A stretch of DNA of 64,000 nt from Peribolospora baueri (lineage: Eukaryota; Basidiomycota; Peribolosporomycetes; Peribolosporales; Peribolosporaceae): NCBI GenBank assembly GCA_029717555.1, contig JAMDHS010000050.1:99409-163408 (forward strand). The letters run 5' to 3'. Shown here one piece after another: positions 45,905 to 57,637 of the stretch; positions within the stretch are counted from its first letter, which is position 1; each line of letters starts with the position of its first letter. The position numbers and the translations under genes were made by a program. The notes beneath the pieces are model-generated. The model made no database searches, was not told where the DNA came from, and saw nothing but the letters and a program-made list of their open reading frames with translations.

Positions 45905-47640
45905 GCCACCTGGGAACCTTTTTTCGGCCACGTTGCGGCGCAGGAAGCGACCTAACGGAGGCGTATTTATTTGCTGGTACATCACTTCCTCGCGCAGACG
46001 GACCAGCTATGACGGACAGAGCGACCACCGTACATGATTAGGAGACGGAAGCGTTGAGAGACGGAAGCGTTGCGGAGCATTTATGCACTAATACAAGATT
46101 TCCTCGCGCGGACGGACAGAGCGGCTGCCGTGCAGGATTGGGAGATGGAAGCGTTGGGAAACGGAAGGGTTGGGGAGACGGAGAGGGAGGAAGTCGAGAC
46201 ATTGTTTTGTCCTTTCCATCTTCATCCCGAGGTGGGACATGGTCTCATTCACACTCAACAAATGCCCTTGTCATGAACGAAGAGCGGTCCGGTCCCAGGA
46301 AGAAAGTATAAAAAGGGACCGTTTCCCCGCCCGCTCTCCCTCCTCCATCTTCAAGCCAACCCGCTCCAGGATCCTACTCCTCTCCCTACTCCATAACCAT
46401 TACTGGCAAGCCTTCTCCTCTCTCGTCCCGCTTTGCCATAACCCTCACACCATGCCACCGACTCCATCATAAACTGCGTCTGCTCCTTAACGCCTGAATC
46501 TTTGGCATCTTCATCACCGCGGCGGTCCTGATGGTACTCTATCCTGGCTAATCACCATATGAAGTGAGTGTATTGGGGAAGTCAGGCATTCCGACCTTGG
46601 AAACGAAGACTTAACATGTCTTGTGGTCCATACTATTTCAGGAATTCGTCGATGTTCTTACACAGAGCTCGACCTGGGCCGCCCTCACGCACCACTACTA
46701 TTTCATCAGCCAGTGCGCCTAATTTCACACCTGGGCCGCCCACGCGCGCCACTACTTCTTCAGCACGTTCGATATTCTCACACGGAACTCGATCTGGGCC
46801 GCCCTCGCGCAATCATCGCTACCGCTTCAGCCCCTTCGCCTGTTCTCACACGAACTCGGCCCGGGCCACCCTCACGCACCACCACTGCGGCTTCAGTTAG
46901 CTAGCCTTACACAGTCTTCTCCTCCTCATTCCCACCTCTCCCCTTCTACCCACTCCTGATGATCCGACCCCCAACAGGGTTGCAATGGCTACCCGCCTTG
47001 CACCTATCGATTTCCCGGTCGAGCTTAACCCACTGGGCAGCTCCTGCGGGAACGTTGAGGGGGAGACATAGGGATGACGATCATTGCTCCTTCCAAACCT
47101 ATCCCTCCGTCCAAGTAGACGTCTCCCATCGCTCCACCTAAACCTCTCCTCTCCTACGCACTCCCGATGATCCGACTGCGTTTCACCCCAACAGGGTTGC
47201 AATGGGTACCCGCCTTGCTCCTATGGATTTCCTGTCTGAGCTCAACCCACTGGGCAGCTCCTGGGGGAAACATAGGGATGACGATCATTGCTCCTTCCAA
47301 ACCCATCCCTCCATCTAAGTAGATGTCTCCCAACCCTCCATCCTAATATCTCCCATCCCCCACCCAGGTAGACCTCTCTCATCTTCCTACTCAAGTAGAC
47401 GCATACCTCTAGCCTCCAAGTCTATCCCCCCACCCAAGGAGTAGACTTCTCCCCCTCCTTCCCCGCCCCGATGATCAGACTTAGTGTTTCCCCCAACGGG
47501 TCGCAACGCGTACCAATTGGTGCCCCTGCGGCCTGGAGGTCCCATTGGAGCTCAGCCCTCTTGTAGGAAATGGGCGCCTTTGGGTTCCGCCTGGAATGAG
47601 GACACCAGGAATGACGATCATCGCTCCTTCCCTGGTGGAG
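45905..47640 (+). repeat. Dispersed repeat family, copy R4
   Basis: The left end (about 45920-46200) matches R3, and the promoter-like module at 46270-46320 has the cleanest TATA of all copies (AGTATAAAAAGGGACC). An ATG in CACACCATGCCACCGACTCC follows at about 46452, and an AAGTGAGTG splice-donor-like site at about 46561. Short CTGGGCCGCCC...CACGC(A/G)CC units run from 46670 to 46890, then three larger units of the type seen in R2 (about 46958, 47165 and 47470). No protein domain is encoded. Confidence 0.8.
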
Positions 47641-48074
47641 AAGGCGCTTTGCGATGTCAGCAGGATCTTTGGCATCACCTAGCTTCACCAATATGATGGA
47701 CTCCTTCCCTGGCCACCTAAGGTGAATGGCTCTGCCAGCGCTACAGCAGCACGAAAGGCTTGGACTCCTTCCAAACATGTCACTAACTCGCTCTTGCGTC
47801 TCACGCTCGCCCCAACAGCTCGAACAAAGCGAAGAAGATTAGCTTTGGTTTTGTCGATTCCGTCAAAGTCGTTTCGCGTCCTCTTGGATGCCTTCGTCAT
47901 CCCGCTAATCCCGTCCAGTTACTGCGCAGCCGGACCGAATATCCGCATTGCCAGAGTAAACAGAAGGAATTATGTAATATCTCGTTCGTTTGTCACGTGA
48001 TCGGCGATCATCTACACGCAACATGCGGACAGCCACTGCTGAGCTGCTCGTATGACTTCCATTGTGGTAAAAAC
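47641..48074. other. Flank between R4 and TFC6, with a coding-like minus-strand fragment
   Basis: Minus-strand frames at 47900-47685 (contains KTKANLLRFVRAVGASVRRK and LEGVQAFRAAVALAEPF) and about 47700-47640 (IILVKLGDAKDPADIAKRLL) read like natural protein split by a frame change. I recognise no family; it may be mobile-element debris. The part after 47900 is presumably the TFC6 promoter. Confidence 0.3.
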
Positions 48075-51000
48075 ATGGCGGAGCGTCGAACAACCCGGCT
48101 CTCGACCTCTTCGATACAGCGCAAATCGGCTGCCGATTACTTTTCCGGTGCAGACCTCGATGGCGACAGTGCAGCCGAGGGCCGCGAGGAAGATGGGCAG
48201 ACCAGTAGCGGGAGAGGGAGACGGCGCCACCGAGACGAGGACATGATGGACGTCGACGATGACAGCGAGGAGGCATATGTGGACGAGGAGGAGGAGGATG
48301 ACAACGACGGCTACGATGAGAAAGGAACGCAGGAACGCGTTGCAACGCTCCGGACCGAAGAAGGGCTGTCGAGAACACCCCGCACACCTCGACATCCTTC
48401 TGTTCGTCAACCGCGACAAATCCGGACGGGCTCCTCGCGCAAAAAGCCTCCCGGCGGCGTCGGTGGAGAAGGATACGGAGCCCCTGCGCATCCGACATTT
48501 ACACACACTCCCCAATCGTACAATCGCCTTCGTCTCGAGCAGGTTTACAACGGCTTCGAGCCAGTTCCCTCCGTTCGTCTCCAAGGAGGCAGTGGTGGTG
48601 GTGGGCGCGCTGTCAGCGGTCTAAGGTGGCCTCAGGCGGGGGTATTGAAGCTGAAAGTGGAACACGCCCCCGTTTCTCCGCTTACCAGGAAGAGAGTGAC
48701 ACGGAACTGGACTAAGCTATTCGCCGTTCCTGGTGGGGCTCTGATGGAAGATCACGGGTGGTGGCCGGGTAAGAGGTGGGGTGAAAAAGAAAACGACGCG
48801 GAGGATAGAGAAGGGATGGACGCGTCCACTGTGAGAGGTTTGCGAGCTGTGAGAATGAGGTCGAAGGATATGGAGATCCTTACGGAAGAGTGAGTCTTCT
48901 TTTGTTGAAATTCCCCGAATCGAACCCATTAAACAATCGTTGCATACCGTCTCGCTTCTCCGATAACCGTTCCCTCCCTTTCTCCCATGCCTACCTTTTC
49001 CCCGCTGCTCCACAGACAGGCCGCTCCATATGTCTCTACATCACCATCCGCCACCGATGGCGAGGCAGCCGTTGAAGACACGGAAGCCGACGAGTCCGGT
49101 CGCTCTCCCTTGGATCCCTCCTTGGCTCGCCCTGAAACTATCAGTAAGGACGGTCAGATACCCTGCTTCGTCGGGCCCGCGGGAAAGCAGCAAAAGGTCG
49201 AGTTTGAGAAATGGCAGTCTAGAAGACTCGGTAAGCTCGACATGGTATTTGGGCCTGACTCTAGAGAGCTCAGGCGGCCGACAGCTTCTTTCCGGTCCCG
49301 TCCTCTGCAGACGAGTTTTCGCCGGGGAAGATCGGCCACATCTTTAACGCGGGAGGTACAGTCTGGGGCCTCGACGTCTGTCCGATTCCTGTGCATCTCT
49401 GTGCCGGTGAGCACCGCCTTGGCCGTTCTCTTGTCGATCAGATGGTACTGCTGGCCCAAGCAGTTGACTTCTCGTACACACGCGCTGACGGTATCGTGCG
49501 TACTCTCCTTTCCTCAGATGAAGAGTACATTGCCATTGCGACGGGGCCTTCCTCTCCCGCCCACTCATTCGTAGGCACTCGCGAACCTCGACCTGTTCCT
49601 GGAAGCATCCAGATTTGGAGCGTCGCGCCGGACGATTCGGGGGACGAAGACCCGTCGGCGCCTATGCAGAACAGGGTCAACGGCAAAGGCAAGGAGAAGG
49701 AGAGGGAGAGCGGCCAAGCTAGGCTTGAAATGGTTCTTTGCGTCGATACCGGCGCGGCGTGCGATATCAAGTGGTGTCCGCACGGTGCTTACGACGATGC
49801 GAGTTCCATTTCCCCCCGTTACTCTGGCTTGCACGTGTGATATGGTCCACATAGACTTACCACAGACTCTCTCTACGACACTTTATAGCCATCAACATCA
49901 GAAGCCGGGAAGCAGCCCAAGCTCGGCGTGCTCGCCGCAACCGGCCTCGACGGAACCGTTTCGTTTTTCGCCGTGCCCAACCCTACCGCGCTTCCACACC
50001 GAGAGGATGTGGCCTTGTTTGGTACGTCCATGCGCCTGCTCAGCATTTTTGGTTTCTAAGCACTGCTCGCTTGCTCACCATCTGTCCTATTTCATTGAGC
50101 GCTCAACAGTTAAGCTCGAGCCTTTGCTCAGCCTCGATCTTCAAAATGCCGTTCCGGAATGCCTCGCCTGGGCCGGAAGCGAATTAATGGCTGTAGGTTA
50201 CTCGGAAGGTGAATTTCTCTTTCCTTACACGGACTGTGCTTATTGGCACCGCAATGTCTTTAGTGTGCGCACCAATTATGTGTCCCTAATCTCGTCTCCG
50301 TTTGCTTTCGTAGGGACGATCGCCGTGTGGCGCGTTGGTGATGCATTACGCTCTGGTGGGAAGGAAGGTGAATAGAACCTCACAAACAGGAGCCTTTCGC
50401 GTTGCGCTCTGCCGTTCATCTGCTCTACCCTCTCCTGTCCTCCATCATCAGTCCTCCCGCAGCACGTCATCTCCGCGCACCAAAGCGCCGTGCGTGATCT
50501 GACCTGGCAAATGCGGCCCCCTGACGACATTAATGGCGCCCCGGATGTGGACGCTGAGCCGTACGTCCTCTTCTCCGTGGGTCTGGACGGTAGCACGGTC
50601 ATGGTCGACCTGAGGCAGCCCTGGTCGCCGCTGGTCATCGTTCACTCTCGAGGTGTGTGCGCCTCTCCGTCGAGCTCTCATCGGAGAACTGAGATGCTTC
50701 CTCCGGCCTAAACCTATCATCACCAAACATACCGTCTTTTTACTCGCCAGAAACAAAGAACGCCATCGCATATAACTCGTACATGGGCTCGCCCGTCTTT
50801 GACTCGTCCGACAACTCTGTCCGCGTCCTGTCTAACAAGCCCCGCAACTTTGGCGCGACGATTGGCTTCAACGTCCACTCTGGACGGGTCCTCAGCCTTG
50901 CTTGCTCATCTTTTCACCCTTTCACGGCCAGCGGCGGCGCCGACGGATATGTCAAGGTCAGCAACACTATCAGGAACTTGCGAAGGCTCTCGCCCACCGG

Positions 51001-51548
51001 CGACACCGTCAAGGTCAGCGATGGTCTTCGAGCTCTAACGGTTCAGACTCTCCTGGCTCGAAAGTAATGTGTAGACTTTGCTAACGGCCGTCTTTCGTGC
51101 GACAAACGTCTTCCCAGCTTGTCTGGCGAGTGTTTCATCTTGACCTGAATCGTCTCACAGGGGAGTATCGCATGATCGACAATATGAAGCCCGAGGTGAG
51201 AGCTCCGCACGAGCCCCGACTCCACCTTAGACGTCTTCTAAAAACACTCCCCATGTCTTTTCATTCAACTGACGTTCGGCGACGTCGCCTGACCGACGAC
51301 AGGAACTTCCACCAGAGCTACAGATCATCCGCAGCTCTAATCCGTTCTCTCAAACCGGGGCGTGGCCCGCGCAGGTGGCGACGAGGCGCGTGTGCTGGAG
51401 CCCGAACATCGGTCGGGCGGTTCTTCTGGCCAGCGGCACGGCCAGCGGTCTTTGTCGTGTCGACTGGGTGGAGGTGCCTGCGCAGTTCGATGCGGAGTGG
51501 CCCGCGGAGGAGGAGGCGGCGGCGGCAGAAGATGACGATGAGGAATGA
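48075..51548 (+). CDS. TFC6: TFIIIC subunit, WD40 type (Tfc6/Sfc6-like)
   Basis: TFIIIC binds A and B boxes of tRNA genes; this subunit is part of the B-box-binding module. The start at 48075 ([10 protein letters not shown]) has AAAC before ATG and G after. The N-terminal third is acidic and disordered ([20 protein letters not shown]) with a basic [14 protein letters not shown] stretch. Later exons build a beta-propeller: [145 protein letters not shown]. It ends in an acidic [13 protein letters not shown] tail at 51548. There are about ten short introns. Family assignment rests on architecture and propeller motifs; another WD40 chromatin protein is the alternative. Confidence 0.75.
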
Positions 51549-51774
51549 ATGAAAGAGGCGCTGTCTCTGGCCACACGGTTCTACCCACGTATAGGATTGG
51601 GCACTTTTGGCATCGACGCTCTGGGAGAGGGTTTGGTAGCTGATGAACCGAAAGGCATACGGAGGTGGAAAACCTTTCACTACGTAGTTGTACATGGAGT
51701 GCGTGGAACCTCGAAACTGAGAGATCCCAAGACGAGAAAAGAAAGATGGGAGGGTGACGATGAAGAAGGATGTC

Positions 51775-52793
51775 CTAGAATAGCGTTTCCTGCAGTCGAG
51801 TATGGCGAAGAGGACCAGAGAAGATTCAGTCTCGCGGTCAGAGCGAGAGCAGCTTTGAAGCCGATATCGAGAAGATCTGCTCACCTCATCGCGAAGATAC
51901 TCTCCGACATCGGCCTGGTGGAAGACGATGATGCTCGTAGGGTCCAGCTTTCGCGTATCCACCGTCGATCGCGCCGTCACGCCAAAGCCCTGAAGGAAGA
52001 AGTGGAGCGGTAAGAGGCCATGTTCACCTTCGTCAGCGAGCTCGCATCCAAAGACGGACGGCTTGCTAACGATCGACGAGATCTCGACAATGGAGCAAGG
52101 AGAACAATGATTCACCAGCGGGACGTCGCTCATGCTGAACACGACAACACCTTGATGTTCGGGGGTGTCCTCAGTAATGCGGCCGAGGTGTGCTTTGACG
52201 ACGTGGTTGCCGTACAGGAAGGGCATCTCTCCATTTGGTTTGATCCATACCTGAAGGTGTGAATGATAGAACAGCCCGAGGAGCAACACAAGATCCTCAT
52301 ACATTGTGAGCATACCGGGTTCACCTTCGACCGGCAGAGCCGCTCTTTCATGTCACTGAACAGAGTACAACTGCCCACCTTGAACTTTGCGTACTGCGCC
52401 AAGTAGTCCAAAGAGGTGATATGCAGCTTGAATTTTCCGCTCTTGCTAAACTTGCCAAAGCAGGTGCCTAGGGAGATGAGGTTGGGCCGGGCGATGGAAA
52501 TGGCCTTACGCATCGACTCCTCCGAGACATAGTATACTCGGTCACGGTGAAGGCGAAAACAGTAAGAGCCGTCGGGACGATCAATGATATGTACCTGTGC
52601 ATATAAATGAGGGCCCGCAAAGTTAACAAGAAAATGGTCAGCGCCATTCTCAGGAAAGGAGCCTGAAAGGGCGACGAGCGAAGACATCAGGTGGGCCTTG
52701 CTTCGCGATTGCTCGACTCACGATGTTCTTGCCAATATAGTTCGCCAACTTTTCAAAGACCGCCTTGGTCTCGTCCTCCGTGAGCGGACGCAT
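51775..52793 (-). CDS. NIP7: 60S ribosome biogenesis factor Nip7 (PUA domain)
   Basis: Nip7 is needed for 27S pre-rRNA processing. Exons give [20 protein letters not shown] (start 52793), [67 protein letters not shown], the PUA segment [20 protein letters not shown] and NTPEHQG-like [18 protein letters not shown], then [20 protein letters not shown] and [13 protein letters not shown] last tiny exon adds ETLF and a TAG at 51775, which restores the usual Nip7 C-terminus; without it the frame would run on into unrelated sequence. Length about 180 residues fits the family. Convergent with TFC6. Confidence 0.95.
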
Positions 52794-53070
52794 CTCTCCC
52801 TATGTGTCTCCTTCCCTCAGCGAGTTCAAAGAAAACGAGAGACGGGACGATTGCTTCTCCTTGAAGCGTCGTCGGTGGAGACAGAACGGAGACCTTGACA
52901 TGAGCCGATACCTTCTCGCAAGAAACTGCGGCGACGGAGATACGCGGCGAAGGGGTGGAAAGCGATCGCTGGTGGTTGACGCGGCCTCGCGAAGCGCGGA
53001 GAGGCGAATGGAGACATGACCATCCCTTCATCCACCGTTCTCCGTTCCTTTACGACGACGTAGATTTGAT
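52794..53070. promoter_or_regulatory. Shared divergent promoter of NIP7 and PRE5
   Basis: 277 bp between two start codons on opposite strands. No TATA box or Rpn4-type site is evident. Confidence 0.4.
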
Positions 53071-54733
53071 ATGGTGAGCGCCATGGTCTCTCGCCTTGGT
53101 GGGAAGCTAGTCTATTCACCAGTGCTTCTTTCTGACGTTTGCCTTTGTTGTGCATCTTTGCAGTTTCGCAAGTGAGGATACGATGAGCAATTGAACTGTC
53201 TTCCCTTTCGAGCAACACGCTGACGATCTCGCATCCCTCCATCTCTTTGTACGACAATTGCTCCTGGATCAGCACTTACGACAGCGATAACACCGTCTGT
53301 GAGTGTTTCCTCGATGGAATGACAGTCCGTTATCACAAGCCTTGCGTCCGACGCTGTTCTAACCGCTCCCTCGTCGCTCGTTTCGCCATGTTTCTTCGCC
53401 ATGTTTCTTCTTTTACGCAGTCTCGCCTCAGGGCCGTCTTCACCAGGTCGAGTATGCCTGTGAGGCCGTCAAGCAAGGCTCGGCCGTCGTGGGTTTGAGG
53501 AGCGATACGCACTGCGTTGTGCTTGGGTTGAAGGTACGCCCTTGGGCTCGTTTCTCTGCGAGGTATAAGCCGTTCGGTATGATCTGTATAAGTTCATCTT
53601 GCTGACGAATGTTATACTTGTATCGGCCCATATCCTCTTCTCTCCAGCGTTCCACGGGCGAGTTGGCGTCGTATCAGAAGAAGCTTCTGCGGATAGACAA
53701 TCACATCGGCATCGCCTTCGCCGGTCTCACGAGCGATGCTCGCGTCTTGAGGTGCGTCCGAAGCGCCTCTCTGCTCCCAGCCAGCTCATTTCTGTTTTGA
53801 ATATATTGTCCTTATTCTTTGCTTTGCTTTCACAGCAACTTTATGCGGCAGCAAGCGCTCTCCTCCCGTATGCTCTACGACCGACCGCTCCCGATCAACA
53901 GGATCGTGAACGCCATTGCTGATCGTGAGTGCCTAGCCGAATTAAGCAACTCGGAACCGCGGGCGCTCGTTATGACAGAAGTTGCTGCTTGTAGCGCTGA
54001 CAGATAATTTGCATTCCTTGCTCGGTCGGTAAACGTATGCAGGGGCCCAGATGAACACGATGCAGTACGGCAAGCGCCCCTACGGTGTCGGATTCCTCGT
54101 GGCTGGTCATGACGTGAGTGCCCGCTGGAACGGCTCGACAGCTGAATGTCTGCCCATAATGACCGTGACGTTGTCGTCATCTTGCCGACTGGCTTCTAGG
54201 AGACGGGCCCGCACTTGTACGAGTTCAACCCGACAGGTAACTGCTTCGAGTTTTATGCGATGGCGATGGGCAGCAGGAGTCAGAGCTCCAGGACGTATCT
54301 CGAAAAGCATTACGAAGAGTTCAAGGACGGTGAGTGCGATGCTCCCGACGGACGTGTGCGACTCGAACGCCCATTCCTGACCGACTATTCGCTTGCTCAT
54401 ATGCCCTCTTCTACGCAAATAGTCGATCTCGACACGCTCGTCATGCACGGCTTGCGGGCGCTGAGGGACTCGTTGCAGCAGGACAAGGAGCTCGATACAC
54501 TCAACACCTCCGTCGGTATCGTCGGCGTGGACAAGCGCTTTAAGATCGTCGAGGGCAACGAGCTGAAGCAGTGGCTTGACCAGCTTCCTCCCAGAGAGCT
54601 CCCCGGCGCTGGCAGTGGAAGGCGAGGAGCAGCGGCAAGTGCGGGTGCAGGTGCAGGTGCCGCCGCTGAGCCCAGCACCACCGGAGGCGGCGAGCAGGGT
54701 GGAGATGATACGGATGTGGAGATGCAGGGATAG
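53071..54733 (+). CDS. PRE5: 20S proteasome alpha6 subunit
   Basis: Alpha-ring subunit of the 20S core (PSMA1 in animals). Nine exons join exactly: 53071-53073 (ATG alone), 53164-53171 (8 nt), 53273-53298, 53421-53533, 53648-53750, 53836-53924, 54043-54113, 54200-54329 and 54423-54733. They give [20 protein letters not shown], the canonical alpha6 N-terminus, then [95 protein letters not shown] and IGARSQ-type [13 protein letters not shown]. The C-terminal tail is an unusual Ala/Gly-rich extension ending DTDVEMQG. An in-frame TTG at 53247 is not the start: the correct N-terminus only appears with the two tiny exons. Confidence 0.95.
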
Positions 54734-55148
54734 AGCTATCCGAAGAGAAGACATTTTTCTCTGTAACGTCGAGTTTGGGGGTACGAAAGTGTTATCCAGT
54801 CATTCGCGTCGACCCTCTTCCGGAGAACGGTTTAGTTAGAAAGACTCTGCTCAGCGATACATTGTCGCTTTGTCCCTTCGCCGTGCCACGGTGCTTAACC
54901 CCTAGCCTGTGACACAAAGTGGCTGCCCACTCCGGAACTAGTATCATTTGATCGGCAAACGGTAGCAAGGCCTTGCTCGATTTCACCTGGCGTTCAAACC
55001 GCAGCCACCCAACAAGAGCACAACCTACGAAAGAGATTGAGAACGAGAGGAGCGTTGAAATGGTGTTAAGAAGCAAGGAGATCAGGGAAGCTATCCACAA
55101 ATAGGACTTATTCGAGCAGCCGCAACGAGCGAGCACGCAGGCTGCAAC
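54734..55148. other. Convergent region between PRE5 and CWC21
   Basis: No coding frame with family features, no RNA gene and no repeat recognised in 415 bp. Confidence 0.5.
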
Positions 55149-56567
55149 TCAAGACTTGCTTTGGCTCCTGTTATCCCGCAAGTCGGGAGTCAGACTGCGC
55201 TCTTTAGACCGGCGCATTGGCGGCGGAGAACGAGAACCATCGCGGCGACCCCGAGAAGGTGGGGAAACGCTCCGAGAATCATCACGGCGACGCCGAGGAG
55301 GTGGGGAAAGGCTCCGAGAATCATCACGGTGACGCCGAGGAGGTGGGGAAACGCTCCGAGAATCATCGCGGCGACGCCGAGGCGGGGAAACGCTCCGACT
55401 AGAAGAGGAGCTGTAAGAACGCGAGCGCGAGCGCGACGACGCCGACGACGACGGTGAGCGTCCCCTCCGACGAGGCGGTGGCGAGGGGCTACGACTGTCA
55501 TATGAGGGTGAACGGGAGAGCGAGCGTCCACCCCGGCGGGCAGGGGGCTTGTCGTAATCGTCGTAGCGCCGTCGCGGAGGTGGCGAACGATCACGCCTGG
55601 GTGGCGGAGAGTAGTCCCGCGGTCGCTTCAGAGGTGGCGGAGACGCGTCTCGGTCCCGGTCATCTCTCGCACGTGGATTCCTCCTGCCGCTCGAGCGACG
55701 CCTGTCCATCTCTTCCCTCTCGCGCTCCCACTCCCTCCGCCTCCTCTCGCCCATCGCCCTGATCTCGTCCCGTTTCCTCTCATTCTCCCTCCGCCTATCC
55801 TCGCGCTCCCTCTCCCTTTCCTGCCTCTCCTTGGCCCGCCTCTCGCGCTCCTCGATGCGCTCCAACCGCTTGCGCTCCTGCAACTCGCGATCGAAGGCGT
55901 CTCCCTCCTTGTAGTCCGTATCTACGCCTAAAGCACGCTGCATTTTGGAGTTTTCAGACGTCTTGAGCGCGGACGACTCGTGTGAGTGGTGAGGCGGAGG
56001 CTTTTTGCCCATCTTAGCCACGGCAGCAGGTGCGGCGGCGAGGGTTTGAAGAAGGTTCTCTCGCAGCGCCGCGACTTGCGCTTCCAGCTCATCGCCAATG
56101 ATGCTGAGACCGGCACAACAGAAGGTCAGTTCTTGTGTCAATTTGGCATCATCGTGGTGAAAGCAAGGCTTGATTAAACATTTGGTATGACAGGATGACA
56201 AACTCACCCTTCCTCCTCAAGCTCCAGCCTCTTTTCCATGCACCTCACTTCGATTTTGCGCTTGCGCTCGTGTTCCAAGATGCCCGCGTCGGGCTCGCGA
56301 TGGCGGAGCTTGTCATCTCTGTTAAAGTCCAGTGCCTTGTCCTGGGGATGAATCTCGCGCGTGCGAACGTGCGAGAGGTTTCGCACGATGTAGCCGTTGG
56401 TGCCGCTAGAGTGGGACAAGAAGAACGAATGAGAGGGTGTCAGTTAACCAGAGAACAGGTTATTCGCCACTCCTATAGGAGGAGAAAAAGAAGCCACCGC
56501 GTAGATCCAGAGTCCGAGGGAAACTCACGAGCCGCGCGGGGTGGTCAGTCCAATGCCGTTGTACATG
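55149..56567 (-). CDS. CWC21: Spliceosomal factor Cwc21 with long RS domain (SRRM2-like)
   Basis: Cwc21 docks on Prp8/Snu114 in the activated spliceosome. Exon 1 (start 56567) gives MYNGIGLTTPRGS; exon 2 gives GTNGYIVRNLSHVR..EIHPQ; then REPDAGILEHERKRKIEVR, the cwf21 domain, and ELEAQVAALRENLLQTLA. The remainder is a Glu/Arg-rich helix (RERREDRRRENERKRDE type) and a long Arg/Ser tail with PPPRRRYDDYDKPPARR and 13-14-residue repeats DDSRSVSPPPRR. Yeast Cwc21 is about 135 residues; this one is about 400, resembling the animal SRRM2/SRm300 arrangement of cwf21 domain plus RS tail. Divergent from bL19m with 192 bp between the starts. Confidence 0.92.
55217..55402. repeat. In-frame 42-bp minisatellite within the CWC21 RS tail
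   Basis: Four to five units of about 42 bp around GGAGGTGGGGAAACGCTCCG and GAATCATCACGGCGACGCCG (plus strand). On the coding strand each unit encodes a 13-14-residue DDSRS(V/L)SPP(P)RR(R/H)R repeat. Confidence 0.85.
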
Positions 56568-56759
56568 ATGGACTGTGCTAGGTGATGGTGAAAGGAGGTA
56601 AGAGTGATGGATGATGATCGCGGTGAGCGTCCCAGTCGCCACGGTAGTAGATGTGTGCGTTCGATTTCACACGATCACGTGATTGGCCTTGCTCGGTCTC
56701 CGAAGACTTGACGTGCAGCCGAGTTCGATCCATCTGCGTGCTCACCAGGATCTCAAGTC

Positions 56760-57532
56760 ATGGCGATCCCTTCGATCAGGGCTACGCTTACACAGGCATT
56801 CTCAAGGCTGTCTATTGAGAGCAAGGTGAAGGCCGTTGCGCATCCGGCTAGGGCCTTGAGCGGTCTTCAAGTCAGGAGAGTGTCAACGAGCGCCGAAACG
56901 GGCGGTGAGCATTAGAGAAGGTCACAGAAGGCGTCAAACTGGAGCTTATTCGCATCTCGTCTGTTTCAGGTACCTCCTATCCTTTTGCATCGTCCGCTAT
57001 CACTTCCCCAAGCTCCGCCACTTCCTCTTCCATAAAACCCACGACGACTGGCCGCTCCACGCTACCAACGCGGCGAATTCTCGAATCTATCAACGCTGCG
57101 CTCCGTAGCGATTACGACCCTTCGGGCGCACTCACCTCCCTCTTCTCCCGCCGCTCTCCGAAGCGAGTGCCATCCGGGTCGGTATTAGTCGTTCAGTCGT
57201 ACACGAACGCCAGCAAGACATCCGTGGCGACTGTCTCTGGCGTTCTCATCGGTGTTCGGCGTCGCGGTGTTGATACGGCGTTCACGCTGCGCACCATTGT
57301 CAACAAAACGGGCATGGAGATGCGCTTCCCACTCTACTCGCCTATGATCAAGGCTATCAGGGTGGTCGAAAGGGCAGACAAGCCACGCGGCGCCAGGCCG
57401 GGATCGGGGAGCACGGTGGGGTTGAAGCGGACCAGGAGGGCAAAGCTCTACTACCTCCGCGACGACGAGAGGAAGCTCATGCAGATGAGCAATATCGTCA
57501 AGCAGCAGGCCAAGCAGCAGGCTGGGCGATGA
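56760..57532 (+). CDS. IMG1: Mitochondrial large-subunit ribosomal protein bL19m
   Basis: Two exons, 56760-56904 and 56970-57532. The first encodes an Arg/Ser-rich transit peptide (MAIPSIRATLTQAFSRLS). The bL19 core has VPSGSVLVVQSYTNASKTSV, FSGVLIG-type TVSGVLIGVRRRGVDTAFTL, RTIVNKTGMEMRFPLYSPMI and KAIRVVERADK, then RRAKLYYLRDDERKLMQMSN as the typical end (RAKLYYLR). About 236 residues. Convergent with SND2, 105 bp apart. Confidence 0.92.
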
Positions 57533-57637
57533 CAAAGCGGTGGCGGCCATCTCCGGAGTATCCTAAGCGGTGTTCTTATCAGACGCACAAGATCGTCTCG
57601 CTCGGATTGCTACACAATAGAAGGGAAAGGGACGGGG

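Noticed and set aside
51549-52013. 155-codon plus-strand frame following TFC6
   Set aside because: It overlaps the last exons of NIP7 antisense. NIP7 motifs and splice joins account for this DNA.
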